In this document: positions 12,292-23,783 of the stretch, piece after piece
Numbering within the stretch: position 1 is the stretch's first letter
How the letters are laid out: the number at the start of each line of letters is the position of its first letter
Source: Botryosphaeria dothidea
Lineage: Eukaryota > Ascomycota > Dothideomycetes > Botryosphaeriales > Botryosphaeriaceae
Reading direction: 5' to 3'
Assembly: GCA_011503125.2 (NCBI GenBank)
Contig: WWBZ02000016.1
Location: forward strand, 2,046,001-2,110,000
DNA length: 64,000 nucleotides
Position numbers and translations under genes: made by a program
The notes under the pieces: model-generated
What the model saw: only the letters and a program-made list of their open reading frames with translations
The model's database searches: none
What the model was told of the DNA's origin: nothing

Positions 12292-15213
12292 ATGGAACAC
12301 TACTATCTCCCCGCCACCACCTACATCCCTTCGGCACCAAATGCTTCCCGTCTTGCCTCTCCGCTGGACCGGAGAGCAACCATTAATACTGTAATCGAGG
12401 ACTCGCCCCAGATTCCCCATATCTACCAGGACTACTTTTCTCAGAACTTCTCCCACCAGTACGCCGACTACCCCGGTCGTGCTGCCATGATCTCGCCCAC
12501 CTACATGTCGCCTACCTACAGCGAAGACTTCCCTACCCCCAAGGCCTCGCTCCAGAACCCCCAGCCAGTCCAGCAGCAACAACAACCATCGCCCGAGAAT
12601 TGGCCGCTCTCCCCACAATCTCCAGAGCCTGTAAGCTCGCCGCAGTGGAGAAGGCCACGCGACGATCCCGAGTTCGACGAGTTGTATGACATGACCGACG
12701 AAGAGGCTGAGGAAGTTCCCTTGAAGTGCTCGAACTCGGTCAAGAAAACCAGTGCCAACAGCAGCGCAAGGTCAAGCCAAAGCCGCTACCCTTCGTTGGT
12801 CATTCCATCGCCGTCCCACTGGCCGACCATCGACAAGATCCAGAAAAGTGCAGTTTCGCCCGCTCCCATCTCAGCTTTGACTCCTGCTCAGAATGTTCTC
12901 AACATGCTAGCCGCCCGCAAGCTCAACAACCCCGCCACCAGCTCCGAGCCATCCCTTGATGGCAGCCTGTCGTCCGAAGAGCTGGAACACCTGAGCTGTC
13001 CGGCGACCCCGGATCAGCAGCTCCAAAAGGAGGCCGAATGGTCGGGCCTGGTCCAGCTCAACCCCGCCGCCATGGAAACCTTGCACCACATCTCTGCCGA
13101 CCGCAACTCGGAAAGCGTTAGCCAAGTCCTCGAAGTCTCGGACGAGGAAATGTCTCAAGTCGTTGGGGGTGACCGTCTTACCAGACCAGTCCAGAGAATC
13201 TTCACCAACGAGCTGACAACAACGCCGTCAGATACCAGATCTGATGAAGACGAGTTCTCTGCCCTGAGCATTCCGTCCCCAGGCGGTTTCTTCTCCTCAC
13301 TGCAAGGATCTGCCCGCCACACATGGAGTATTCCTCCTGCAAAGAAGCAAGAGGAAACGCCTTCGACCTCAGTAGCCGAGACCTTCTATGGCGTGCCTTG
13401 GAGGGAGAGGCCGGACAATGTCGTCGAGCATGTAGTCGAGGTCCCTGCCAACTTTAGTGCTGCAGAACCGACCCCCACCGCAGCAGACGGGTTCTTGTCT
13501 CCTGTTGGTGAAATCATGGAGATTCAGCCAAGCGCCACGAGGTTTGAGTACAACGAGAACTATGCTCAAGAGCTGGCTCAGCTCGCCGGGAAGAACCTCA
13601 GCCGTACAAGCCTCTGGATCACTGCTCAGGAGAACTGGCTTGAGGGTATGCTGAGCCCTATCAGCCCTATTGGGCATGAGAGGGGAAACTCCATGTCAGA
13701 CATCGGATCCCCGTCAAAGAAGTCTGTTCGCTTCGTTGATCTCGTCGTCCCCAAGACTCCGCCGATTCCAGACGAGACTCTGTCAAAAGACACGACCTTC
13801 TCTGAAGCGCTCGAGTTCTTAAGAGAGACCACGGGCAAGTTCGATGCCTTCGTTCACCGGCTGACTCGGGCCGAGGCGGTGCATCTGCAACGCCGTTGTG
13901 CGCCAAAGAGACACAACAACCTGCTTCTTGGCAGGTACGAACTGCGCGGTCACTCGAAGATCCCTTCGTCCCGTCCGGTATCGCTCTTCTACACTGATGA
14001 TCCGAACGTGCACAAGGAGCAGATTGCCAAGGCCCAGAAGGAGCAGCAGGCTCTCGAGCTCGTGCGACCGGCTTTCTGGGCCCTGGAGGCTTCAAGGATA
14101 CTTCACGGGGGGCGTCTCGTTACTAGCCCCGCCTGGAGGATTTTGTCCCGCTCCATGGACGATGGCGCCACTCGCGTCCTCGATCTTGGTGGTCAACCCG
14201 TCTGTGACTGGGCATGGCAAGTAGCGCTTGACTTTCCCCTGACTTCCGTCTACACGGTCTCTACCAAGGCCGAGGAGCCCGTTAAGCTCGATGACGAGGA
14301 GGAACGTGACATTCAAGGACCACCCAATCACCGTCACAAGGTCGTCCCGAACTACTGGACGCTGCCCTTCCCCAATGGCCACTTCGATGTCGTATCTGCC
14401 CGCAACTTGTACGCACTTCTCAAGACAAGCAAGCCAGTGCCAAGCCCCGGCCAATTGAGCAACTCTGACCTTGATGAGTATGACCTTTGCTTGCGCGAGT
14501 GCATGCGTATTCTCAAGCCCGGTGGCTACCTTGAGTTCTCCTTGCTCGACGCGGACATTATGCGCGCAGCTGCGGGGTCTCACGCCCAGGCCGTCTCGGT
14601 CGAATTCGCTTTCAACCTTCGCACCCGCGGCTACGATGCGCAGTGCACCAAGACATTCCTACCACGCCTCGCCCGCGCCGGCTTCGCTGCCAAGGACATC
14701 AAGCGCGCGTGGACGGCGGTACCGTTCCCCCGGCCAGGAGCACGGTGGACGGAGGTGCTGAACGTGGGAGCGAACGAGGAGGTTGCGAAGAGCAGGCATC
14801 CGGACGTGCTGAACTCGCCGCGCGGCTCGGTGCACAGCCCACATGCAGAGAAAGTCATTGGGCCTAACGGCGAAGTCGAGCCGTTCTTCAGCGCCGCCGC
14901 CGTCAAGGGCCGCCACCACAAGCGTGCGGACTCGCTTATGGATAACAACACGACATCGGTGGCGGCGAGCCAGGAGAAGGCTGTTGCTGCCCAGAATACG
15001 AACAAGCAGCAGGGTTCGACGAAGGACGCGCGCGAGGTGGCTGGTCTCGTAGGAGCACGTGCATGGGAGAAGTGGCTCGTCAAGCTGCAGGCTGAGATGG
15101 GCAAAGAAGAAGAGGGTAGGCTAGGAGAAGGCGTCGTGCAGACAATGGAGGAGGGCGCGAGAGACGGATGCGCATGGAGGAGTTTGGAAGGATGGGCGAG
15201 GAAGGGATTTTAA
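12292..15213 (+). CDS. Large protein with C-terminal SAM-dependent methyltransferase domain
   Basis: A single exon of 973 aa with an optimal start context, GCCACCATGG. Residues 1 to about 520 are Ser/Pro-rich and probably disordered, with Gln-rich and acidic patches. From about 620 a class I Rossmann methyltransferase-like domain begins: TRVLDLGGQP matches the SAM-binding first strand and loop, FPNGHFDVVSARN is the following motif, and ILKPGGYLEFSLLD (near 738) is the characteristic strand-turn of the methyltransferase type 11 fold. The usual GxGxG is weakened to GGQP, so catalysis is not certain. A coiled, charged tail follows to the C-terminus. The substrate is unknown; I would not call it LaeA. 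The gene stands alone, with a repeated 13-bp element in its leader. Confidence 0.8.
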   Translation: MEHYYLPATTYIPSAPNASRLASPLDRRATINTVIEDSPQIPHIYQDYFSQNFSHQYADYPGRAAMISPTYMSPTYSEDFPTPKASLQNPQPVQQQQQPSPENWPLSPQSPEPVSSPQWRRPRDDPEFDELYDMTDEEAEEVPLKCSNSVKKTSANSSARSSQSRYPSLVIPSPSHWPTIDKIQKSAVSPAPISALTPAQNVLNMLAARKLNNPATSSEPSLDGSLSSEELEHLSCPATPDQQLQKEAEWSGLVQLNPAAMETLHHISADRNSESVSQVLEVSDEEMSQVVGGDRLTRPVQRIFTNELTTTPSDTRSDEDEFSALSIPSPGGFFSSLQGSARHTWSIPPAKKQEETPSTSVAETFYGVPWRERPDNVVEHVVEVPANFSAAEPTPTAADGFLSPVGEIMEIQPSATRFEYNENYAQELAQLAGKNLSRTSLWITAQENWLEGMLSPISPIGHERGNSMSDIGSPSKKSVRFVDLVVPKTPPIPDETLSKDTTFSEALEFLRETTGKFDAFVHRLTRAEAVHLQRRCAPKRHNNLLLGRYELRGHSKIPSSRPVSLFYTDDPNVHKEQIAKAQKEQQALELVRPAFWALEASRILHGGRLVTSPAWRILSRSMDDGATRVLDLGGQPVCDWAWQVALDFPLTSVYTVSTKAEEPVKLDDEEERDIQGPPNHRHKVVPNYWTLPFPNGHFDVVSARNLYALLKTSKPVPSPGQLSNSDLDEYDLCLRECMRILKPGGYLEFSLLDADIMRAAAGSHAQAVSVEFAFNLRTRGYDAQCTKTFLPRLARAGFAAKDIKRAWTAVPFPRPGARWTEVLNVGANEEVAKSRHPDVLNSPRGSVHSPHAEKVIGPNGEVEPFFSAAAVKGRHHKRADSLMDNNTTSVAASQEKAVAAQNTNKQQGSTKDAREVAGLVGARAWEKWLVKLQAEMGKEEEGRLGEGVVQTMEEGARDGCAWRSLEGWARKGF

Positions 15214-16456
15214 ATCAGGCAAGTCTCTCGATGAAGGTACGATGGGATGGCTCAAGAACGATGGCATGTGTACATGATTTTTTCTTTGGGATGATGATGA
15301 TGGGAGGACTTAATACTGGGAAAAAGAAAAGAGGAGTTTTGGAGCGCATTGAGATGAGTCGTATGCGTTGCTGGTTTTTCTCCTTCATCCTTGGGTAGCT
15401 TGGTGGGCTGGGCCTGGACCGTTGCTGCGCTGAGGACGCAGATTGATTGCACTCGTTAAGAGTGAAGAATGCTAGGCCGTCAATTTGCGAAAGTGGTGGT
15501 GCCAAGACGTGGGGTGATTATGCTTACCAGTAGCGCATGGTGTTATCTTCAAGGCAAACAACGCGTGGGCCACAATGTTTGAGAGCAGTGTTTCTGCTCG
15601 GGCACTCGTTCCCGTTTCCTCGCGGGAGCTCATGCAACGCGGCCAGGGTAGCGGCGCCTTGCAGGAAAGTGGCTTGCGGCGAAATGTCGAGGTGCGGTGT
15701 TTCTGGATGCAGCTCTGAAACGCGGCGCTGTTGGCGGACGTCAGGCCGCAGTGTTGTGTTGCAGGAGATGGAGAGGCGCGGCGACGCTTGGCCCTGAGCG
15801 CTCCGCGCCCAGTCGCGCCTCAGGCCGCCCATGACACACGGCCACGCAAACATCACCACCATCGACGGCCTCTCCACTTTTTCAGGCCCGCAGACGGGGC
15901 GCCGGGGGTGGCAGTGAGCCGAAGACACCTCCGGAGGCTGATCCCCAGTCGTGCATCCTTACTCCAAACACTCGCCGGCGATCTGCCATCAGGGGAGCGC
16001 GCTGGGATTGGGCAGCCCGCCAGCCCGCTGCAGGTCCGCGTCCTTGTGGTTCGCCGGCACCCAGCCGCGCCGATAATTGCAGGGAAGCGCAACAGACGGA
16101 TTGGCAGGCACTGCTAGGCCCTGCCTGACTTACCGCGCGCGACTGCCTGTTAACCACTGGTGCCGCTCTGGTAACGTCTTGCAAGTGTGGTCTATATTTC
16201 CCCAACCTCTCTCCCTCGCGCTCCTTCTTTTCATATGATTCTCCTCTGTCCAGGAAAAAAAGCCTCAAGTCTCAAGCCTCCTCCTCTTGACGTGCCACAA
16301 CATCCAATACTTCTCCTGACTATCATCGAACCCTTCACCGACCAATTCCACCACCCTCCAGTTACTTAAGACGCGCTTTCGTCGCTACCGCATCGACATC
16401 GCCCTCTCACCCCGCCGTCCAATCCATCAGTCCATCAATCCATCCGCTCATCCACC
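15214..16456. other. Intergenic
   Basis: No supported gene. The right part (from about 16190) is C/T-rich with CATCC repeats (TCCATCAGTCCATCAATCCA near 16422), a plausible leader of the secreted-peptide gene. Confidence 0.5.
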
Positions 16457-17022
16457 ATGCGCTTCACCACCGAGCTCGCCAGTCTCCGCTCCACGGCATC
16501 GTGCCTTCTGCTTCTCACCACCCTTTTCCTCACCGTCACCGCCGCACCTCTCCCTTCCTCCACCGGTCCGCACGCGCCTTCGCTGGATGGAGGCGTTGCT
16601 GGCGCTCGGATCGCGGCACGGGAGCCTTCGTCATCGACCCGCTCCGCCTCAGCACCACCCCCGGACAGTAAGTCCTGACACTCTACCACAACGCCCGCCA
16701 AGCCCCAGACACCCACTGCGACAAACAAGAAACCATCTCAACATTCTACGCCCCTCATGTCTCCCACCTCTCCTCTCCTGTCACACTACGTCATTACTAC
16801 CGCTCCTGAGAGTCGGAGATAAGAATCGGTGCTGATGCCTTATCCCCTGGTGCAGATGTGGAGAAACTGCTCAAGCGCTCCCCCGAGCCTAAGCGCTTCT
16901 CGCTTGACGACTTTACCACCATCGCTGCTGCCAACGAGAAGTACGATGGACTGAGGCCCGAAGGCGCCGGTTTCGTCGGCTTGAAGCAGCGCGGCACCCC
17001 GGGCTGGTCGCGCATTTTCTGA
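16457..17022 (+). CDS. Small secreted peptide precursor with dibasic (Kex2-type) sites
   Basis: I do not recognise the family. There are two exons, 16457-16667 and 16856-17022 (125 aa), joined through a GTAAGT donor and a TGCAG acceptor. Residues 1-30 form a clear signal peptide: MRFTTELASL, a Leu/Thr-rich hydrophobic core, then cleavage probably after TAA. The region 31-76 is a Pro/Ser/Ala-rich spacer. Two Lys-Arg pairs at 77-78 and 83-84 (LLKRSPEPKRFSLDDF) are classic Kex2 sites and would release a 41-residue, cysteine-free C-terminal peptide starting FSLDDF and ending GWSRIF. It has no internal repeats, and no ustiloxin-type tailoring genes lie nearby. A pheromone-like, signalling or effector peptide is possible, but function is unknown. 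Confidence 0.72.
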
Positions 17023-19375
17023 GCTCCTTTCGGCACTGCCCAAGACCGAAGCCGTTGCGCAAATCGAAACGACCCGCTGACGAAAAATGTTCGCCTTGTA
17101 TCACGTTGAGTGTTGGCTCTCAACCGTAGCGCCTGTTTTGGTTGTTCTTCTGCGACGATACCCTCGGAGGACCGCAACAACGCGGCCATCTCCTGGATGT
17201 TTACGTTCATACATGTTAGACATGTCAACCTTTCTTTTCCTGGGAATAATTCCCCCTATATGCACTAGCGCACGAAGCAAAAACATCCGAGACACCAGAA
17301 CTATTGCCATCGCACCCGGAATCATCAGCACCGACATGTGTCTGCAGTCGAAATCTCGCGCCTTTGCGGCAGCACATGTGGGAAGTCGGAAGAGGTGCGC
17401 CAGGGCACGGGGAATTTGTGCGGCTCGGTCATTTCTTTTCACGGACTGTTTCACCAAACGTTGCAAGAGACGGCAATCGTGGCACACTTCGGGAAACACC
17501 AACGACATGTGGCTAGAGTATGGATCTTGAGACCGCCTCAGCACCCTTCTCTTCCATCGACGCCTGACGTTGTGGGCCTATGTTGTTATCGCTATCGGAG
17601 CCGCCTTCTTACCAGCATCGAAATAGTTGGGGACTGCGGCGTGTTTCAGCAGCGCCACTTTATTTGAAGTTCTCACACATGGCGCTCGTTGCAGTGGCTA
17701 CGAGCCCAAGAACGGCATAGATCAATTATCCTGTTTGTTCTTCGTAACGTTTGGACGGGCGTTGGCGAAAATTCGCTGTTGCGGAATGGGCAGTACAAGA
17801 CGTATTCGCGAGATATCACTTTAGCAAGGTTTGCCTCAGCCTTGCAAGTGATAATTCAGCAACATGTAGCAAAAACATTCAAGCCTGCATAGATGGCAGG
17901 AATAAACATCATTCCGCACTGCTGGTGTCTTCTTCCGTCCTCGACTTGCGAGCTCCTGCAACTGTTTGACTCTAGCAGTCTCCCTTACGGAGGTCGTTAC
18001 GTGTTCTACGTTTCTTGTAACAAAGCTATGACTCCCAATGGCAGTCCTGACTAGTCTTCGAATTTGGCGCCAACCGTTGGCTGCAGTACCCCTCTGTACG
18101 TGGACGTGTGGGATTGATTGTGCCTTTGTACTCCCGGTATCGGAAATTAACAACCTGGTCAACGGCGGCGTTGTTTCCTTTCTGCCCAAGAACGCGTGTG
18201 TGCATCAAACCCTGCGCAAATCTTGTAACCTGCACAGCACAGTTCAACCGCGGTCCCCCTTAGTACATTCCAAGCAAAGCACTTCTACTTTAGTCCTGAG
18301 GTGTACTCGGCCGTTTTGAGAGAAATTAGATGAGGAGCGTAGAAAAAAGCAAACTCTTATGATCAAATACTAGGAGGGCTCTATTTGATTTCCCGCATTC
18401 ATTTTCACATTTTCTTCGTCTTTATCGCTCCCATCTCCACTGAGGCGGCACGCGCGGGCATGCGACGTTTCAAAGCGTTTCATTGCTGCTAGAGTGATGT
18501 GTAGGAATTGATAAGGGTGGACGGCAGAGCAAGGCACCTGGGTGTGCCAAAAGACCTCAGATGGCGGACCATGTTCTAGCCTATTCTAGAAAATCACGTC
18601 TCAGCAGAAAGAGAGATCATTGTTTCACTGTCTAGGTGAGGGGAAACATCTCGTTCATCAAGTATTCAATCCTTGCTATTCTGGTAATACCTTCCCTAGA
18701 ATTTGACCCCATCGGTTACCAGAAGCGAAGATATTCAGCAGTACCCCATCGAGCCGGATAATCATCGGCGAGGATATTAAGAAATCTATTATCCGTCATG
18801 CTATAGATGTGATCTATGATATAACCGAAGCGTCGTAGAAGACTTCAGCAAGAATCTCGAAAGCACTATGGCTCCGCATGAACGTAAAATCTCTCAATCC
18901 ATCGACGATCTCTACTATTGCATATGTAGGAAAGAAATGAGTAGATTCTTCTAGGATATCATAAGTGTCAAGCACGCCGTGCATAATCAAATGGATGAAC
19001 TCAAGAGCCACCAAAACGAGTCCGACCAGTATTGCCAGTTACCATTTCCCATCCTTTCCAGCAACCTCCTGCCATTCATACATCACTGACTTACTCCTTA
19101 CCTACTTCTAGGAGTGACTATACGCTACCATGCTCACCACCGGACGTTGGCCATACTACCAAAGCATAAATAAATAAAAACAAGAAAAACAAAGTTCAAC
19201 AACTCGCGGGCATCAGAACGTCAATCTCAAATCGCTAACGCGCTTTGACACAAAGAAGACTGAACGGTTGCTCTTAGCCGAATAGAAAAACAAGAAGAAG
19301 TTCCACCACGCAGAATCGAGAAGTATTACCTATTCTTCATCAACAATGTGTCCTTGCCTTTCAACCTCTCAGCAT
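17023..19375. other. Long intergenic region, AT-richer toward the right
   Basis: This is the 3' space between the secreted-peptide gene (+) and the CLIP gene (-). From about 18350 to 19350 the base composition is visibly AT-richer and all frames are broken by stops. This might be decayed mobile DNA, but I found no recognisable protein fragment, terminal repeat or duplication to support that. Confidence 0.45.
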
Positions 19376-21858
19376 CTACAACATATCATCGAACGGGCAC
19401 GCCGTGGCATCATGCCCATCTCTCTCACATAATGCACACCACTTATCCTCGTCAATATCCTGACCCTTGCCCGCAACAAGACCAGTCTCGTAGGGGTTAG
19501 GCATAGTGCTCGAAGCAGAGGCGGCAGGCGGTGGAGCAGCTGCCTTAGGGGCTGGGCTAGGACTGCCAACGGAAGAGGAAAGGGGAGCGGGTGAATCATT
19601 GGACTTATGTAGGGACATCTTCTCCATGTTCTGGATGATGTCATCAGCGACGGACGATGCGATATCAGTGTCCGACTCTGTCATGTGCAGCTCGTTGTGG
19701 TGCTCGTTGACACCACTCTTGTGGCGCGCAGCAGCTCCTCCTGCACCGCCCAGTCCGTTGGTGCAGTTGAGAATGTCATGGCCACCCGTCTCGCAGAACT
19801 CGCACCAAAGCTCGCTGACGCCGGCGCTCGAGCTGCGGCCATCAGCTTCAGACTCGGCCATGGGAGCAAGCTTCTTGACTTCCGAACCATTCCGTTCATG
19901 CTGTTGTTGCTTCTGGTGACCGCGCCAGCTAACGATAGTGCTCTTGGAATCCCGTGCAGTAGAATGGTTGTTGCTGATGACACTATCGCGAGCAGGGTCA
20001 CCGCCGTAAAGTGCTGCGGCAGTCCGGAGACGCTCAACCTCACGCTCCAACTCTTCTTCGCGGAATGATTTGCGTTCGATAAGACCACGAAGCTCCTCCT
20101 TCTCGCGCTCCAGTCGCTCTACTGAAGTCTTGAGCTCGGTCATCTCAGCCTCTCCGATACCGTTTAGTGATGCCCGATTCTCTGTTTTGGGGCTTGACAC
20201 ATCGCCGCCTGCGCTGAGCGAGTGGATGATCGCCTTCAGCCCACGGATCTCATCATCTCGTTGCTCAACCTCGCGTGATGAAGTGCCGGAGTCGAGAGAC
20301 TGAGCATTCTTGAGAGCTTGAGCTGCTTTTTCCCTCTCTCGACGGAGCTCACTTCGGCCGCGCTCAACTTCGCCTCGCAAGAACTCGACTTCTCCACGGG
20401 CTTCGGCTTCCCCTCGACGAGCATCCTCGAGGCCTTCTTCGAGTTCCTGGACAAGCTCCTCCAGTTGCTTAAGCTGCTGTGCTACGCTGTCGACATCTTC
20501 TGTTTGCTCCTGCAGTTCGCGGATCTCGGCCATCAAGTCATCAATTCGTTGCTCGTAAACGCGCACAGTTTCGGACGACGCAAGTTCTAACGTATCAATG
20601 GTGCTGCGGAAATCAGCCCGGTGCATGTCGAACTCTGCTGTAAGCATTGAAATCTTTTCGTTCTTTTCTCGTAGTAATGCGCGAAGGTGTGCAGCATCTG
20701 CGTCCATCTCGCCGTGGGAGGATCTGGAAATCTCTGATCCATCAGTGGGTAGTAGACTCTGGATTTCCTGAAGGCTGGTCTCCATATCTGCGAGGCTTTG
20801 AGCCTGGTCCAGCAGTTGCTTGTCGCGTTCCGCAAGAGCTCTCTGCAGCCTCATGACTTCCTCTTCAGCACCACGATTCGAGACTGAAACAGAGCGCTCT
20901 GCCTCGCTTCGAGCAGACACAGAGGCAGTGTCAATTTCTTCGTCCATTCTTGAAGCTGCGCGCGAAGGGGATTTTGGAGGCTGTGGAGTCCGTGAACCCG
21001 CGAATCGGTTAGGTGCCGGACTTGGAGTAACACCACGAGGCGCACCAATCGCGCTCTTGGAGAAACCGCTCTGCTGCATCGATATGTTCCTTCCTGGCGT
21101 GGGCATCCTCGCAGGTGTGGGAGCTAGGTTCGGTTTGTTCTTGACCGGAGATCCAGGTCGCGAGAGGGAAGGTTTGATCGTTTTCTTGCCCTGTGGACTC
21201 GCCGCACGAGCTCCCGGGCCCACGGACTGGGAGAACTTGGGCATCGGTGGCGTAGGAGAGCTGTTTCCACCACCGTTGAAAGTTGCGCCGAAGCCGCCTG
21301 GGGTGCTCGGGGTGGCAGGGAAGCTTTCAGAGCTGTCGGCGATGGAAGCGCGCTTCGAGGCGCGGTGAAGAGGGAGAAATATGCCCGCGCCAGGGACTGA
21401 GGTGCTGAAATAACGCGTTCTTGAGCGGCATTAGCATGCAACCAGGAATGTCTCCTCGTCCCCGGCGCTAACGGTGTACATAAAAACACTCACCCGTCTA
21501 CGTCGCCATCATTCTTTCCACGGGCTGCGTATTCGCGCGCGAGCTCAACGCCGACGAACGTCCCCTTCTTCCCGTTTACACCGCCGACGAATTTCACGAC
21601 GCCGTACATACCGCCAGGCACGTCGACCTCATCGCCGACGGCGAGCGGACGGCCATCGCCGCCGAGATGCATGTCGTCGTTCGCGTTGGGGGTGCGCGCG
21701 ACCGGGGAGGAGCCAGTCAGAGCGTTGAGAGAAGCTTTGCGATCCAGAGCGGTGCGGGCGGCGGCGCTGAGATGGGGCGTCGAGGCGGTGTTGACACCGG
21801 GCTTCGCCAGCGACGGGCGGATGTTTGTGCGGCGAGGAGTCTGCAGATTGGAAGCCAT
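19376..21858 (-). CDS. CLIP-170-like microtubule plus-end protein (CAP-Gly, coiled coil, two zinc knuckles)
   Basis: The protein would bind growing microtubule ends and cargo adaptors, like Bik1, Tip1 or CLIP-170. There are two exons: 21858-21494 and 21419-19376 (802 aa). The CAP-Gly domain spans about 75-140, with the signature GKNDGDVDG at 114-122 continuing across the splice as TRYFSTSVPGAGIF. A Ser/Pro-rich basic linker follows, then a long heptad-rich coiled coil (about 300-600). Two CX2CX4HX4C zinc knuckles lie near the C-terminus: WCEFCETGGHDILNC and WCALCERDGHDATAC. This is the CLIP-170 layout with both knuckles. The 74-bp intron offers two in-frame acceptors 15 bp apart; only the upstream one keeps the conserved Tyr-Phe. 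The gene is divergent from dUTPase. Confidence 0.92.
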
Positions 21859-22227
21859 GCTGGCGGTTGTGCGCCGGTGGTGTATTCCCGGCGGCTCTTA
21901 GGTGTAAGATCCTTGGACGGTGGCTGCGGGCAGGTAAGGAGCGCCCAGCTCGGGCCCGGGGCGGACTGTCTGAGCGGGTTCTTTGCGGGGTCTAAGACAG
22001 GCGTTGCTCCCTGAGATAGGGTCGCTTTGGCGCATGGAGCTCAGCGAAGGATGCGGTGAAACGTTGCGCGTGCGAGTGGCCGGCGTGGTGCGCGGGTTGT
22101 TTATGTTGTTGCGGGCCTGCAGGCGGGCGAGAAGACGAGAAGTGTGCCAGGGGGAGCGCCGCGGGCGCGGGAAGGAAGCTCAGCGCCCGACCGTCCTGGC
22201 TGGGCTCCCGTTCCGCCGCGCATCTTG

Positions 22228-22253
22228 ACGCGTCCCAACGCGTCCAGTCGCGT
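22228..22253 (+). promoter_or_regulatory. Phased MluI-cell-cycle-box-like cluster upstream of dUTPase
   Basis: ACGCGT at 22228-22233, ACGCGT at 22238-22243 and TCGCGT at 22248-22253 are spaced exactly 10 bp start to start. ACGCGT is the yeast MCB bound by MBF (Mbp1/Swi6), which drives G1/S genes including dUTPase and PCNA. The cluster ends 87 bp before the ATG at 22341. It also lies 370 bp from the divergent CLIP gene. Function is inferred by homology of the site and gene class. Confidence 0.65.
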
Positions 22254-22340
22254 CGCCCAGGGCAATTACAGCTGCCCCTGCCCCGCGCCGTCCACCACGC
22301 CCATCGATCCACAGCTTTTTTTTCGCCTTGCACCGCCAGT

Positions 22341-23484
22341 ATGTCTGAATCCAATAACGATCCTTCCGCCACGCCTTCCCTGACCCACGATCCACCTTCT
22401 CTGCCCGCCTCTCCGGTAGGACTCCTTCGCGCCCACCGCAGCAGCTTGAGACGCGCGCGCATGTTGATGCGGCTTGACGAGCCTCGTTACTGCATTTCAG
22501 CGATCCCACAGACCGGATTTCAGCGCCGTCTTGTGTGATGCACGACGGCTGCTGGGTTCCATCTTAGATCCGAGGCATTGACTCGCTAGTCGACCATTTC
22601 AATGCCGCGCCGTCGCCTGCTGCTGGCGAATCCCTCCACATGGTTGCTACAGCCATTTGCAGAAAGCCTGTAGTTCTGACCACGTCGCAGCTGCCCAAGC
22701 GCACCAAGCACATTGATCCCGCGCCGTCCATTGCCTCCGCCACTACGGCTGCAAGCGCGCTCCACAGCTCGACAGCCACAGGCGACGAATCCGGCACCGC
22801 AACTCCCACGCCCATCGCAATGTCCACCGCTGCGCCCCCCGCCGCCACCGCCCCGGCCCCTGCGCCCGAGTCGACGACTCTGCAGGTCGAGTTGCTCTCC
22901 GAGAACGCCAAGGCCCCCACTAAAGGCTCTGCCTTCGCCGCCGGTCATGATCTCTATAGCGCCGCTGATACGGTGATCCCGGCGCGCGGGAGGGCCCTGG
23001 TCCCAACGGACATTAAGATCTCAGTGCCAGCTGGAACCTGTACGTCTACGATTGGCCTTGCTACTTCTACTGCTTTGTCAAACACCTACGTCCATTCAGC
23101 CGCTTGCCTCCTTCCCCTTTTCCTTGATCCCTCACGTCTCTTAGACCCCCTTTCACCTCTAATCGCACAATGTAATACTCTAACGCATCTGTCTCACGCT
23201 TAGATGGTCGTGTCGCTCCTCGTTCCGGTCTCGCGTACAAGCACGGCATCGACACGCTCGCAGGAGTTATAGATGCGGACTACCGCGGCCCAGTCGGTGT
23301 GATTCTTGCCAATCTGTCCGATGGAGACTTCGAGATCAAGAAGCATGACCGCATCGCGCAGCTCGTCATCGAGAAAATTGTTATGGCCGAGGTGGCCGTT
23401 GTCGAGAAGCTGGAGGACACCGTTCGTGGTGCTGGCGGCTTCGGTAGCACGGGAGGCTTCGGCGCGGAAAAGAATGGTGCTTGA
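22341..23484 (+). CDS. DUT1: dUTP pyrophosphatase (dUTPase)
   Basis: The enzyme hydrolyses dUTP to dUMP and pyrophosphate, keeping uracil out of DNA and feeding dTMP synthesis; it acts as a homotrimer. The proposed exons are 22341-22415, 22568-23039 and 23204-23484 (275 aa). All five trimeric-dUTPase motifs are present: AGHDLYSA (about 150), PRSGLA (188-193), [14 protein letters not shown] (203-), RIAQLVIE, and the C-terminal Gly-rich [13 protein letters not shown]. Splicing gives [13 protein letters not shown]. The catalytic core needs only the part after about residue 130; the Ala/Pro-rich N-terminus is of uncertain extent. ATGs at 22640 and 22820 are alternative starts and the first intron has a weak GTAGGA donor. 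Start 22341 was preferred because MCB-like sites lie about 90-115 bp before it. Confidence 0.9.
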
Positions 23485-23783
23485 TTAATTCAGCGCCAGG
23501 CGTTGACGGCAGATCGGAATTTGTGTTATTTGAAGGCATTATATACAGGCAATGACTAATTGCCACCGAGACTCTCCGGGTCATGAACCCTATCTTAGCA
23601 TATGCGGGACCCGATAGAAGGTCACTCTGCACCGAATTAAAAAAGAAAAGAAAATCTCCTGCGCTGGCATATTTTTCCTGTGTCTATGTATGTCCGTTCT
23701 CCCTATCTATATTCTCTCAGACGTTCCGGGACTTCAATGCATCCAATCCAGGAAAACAGTGCGACATTGTGCAACTTTTATCT

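Noticed and set aside
16457..17022. Idea that the secreted precursor is a ustiloxin-type RiPP precursor
   Set aside because: No repeated core peptides between the Lys-Arg sites and no DUF3328 or tyrosinase genes nearby.
18350..19350. AT-rich stretch as a repeat-induced-mutation relic of a transposon
   Set aside because: Composition fits, but no recognisable transposon protein, terminal repeat or target duplication was found.
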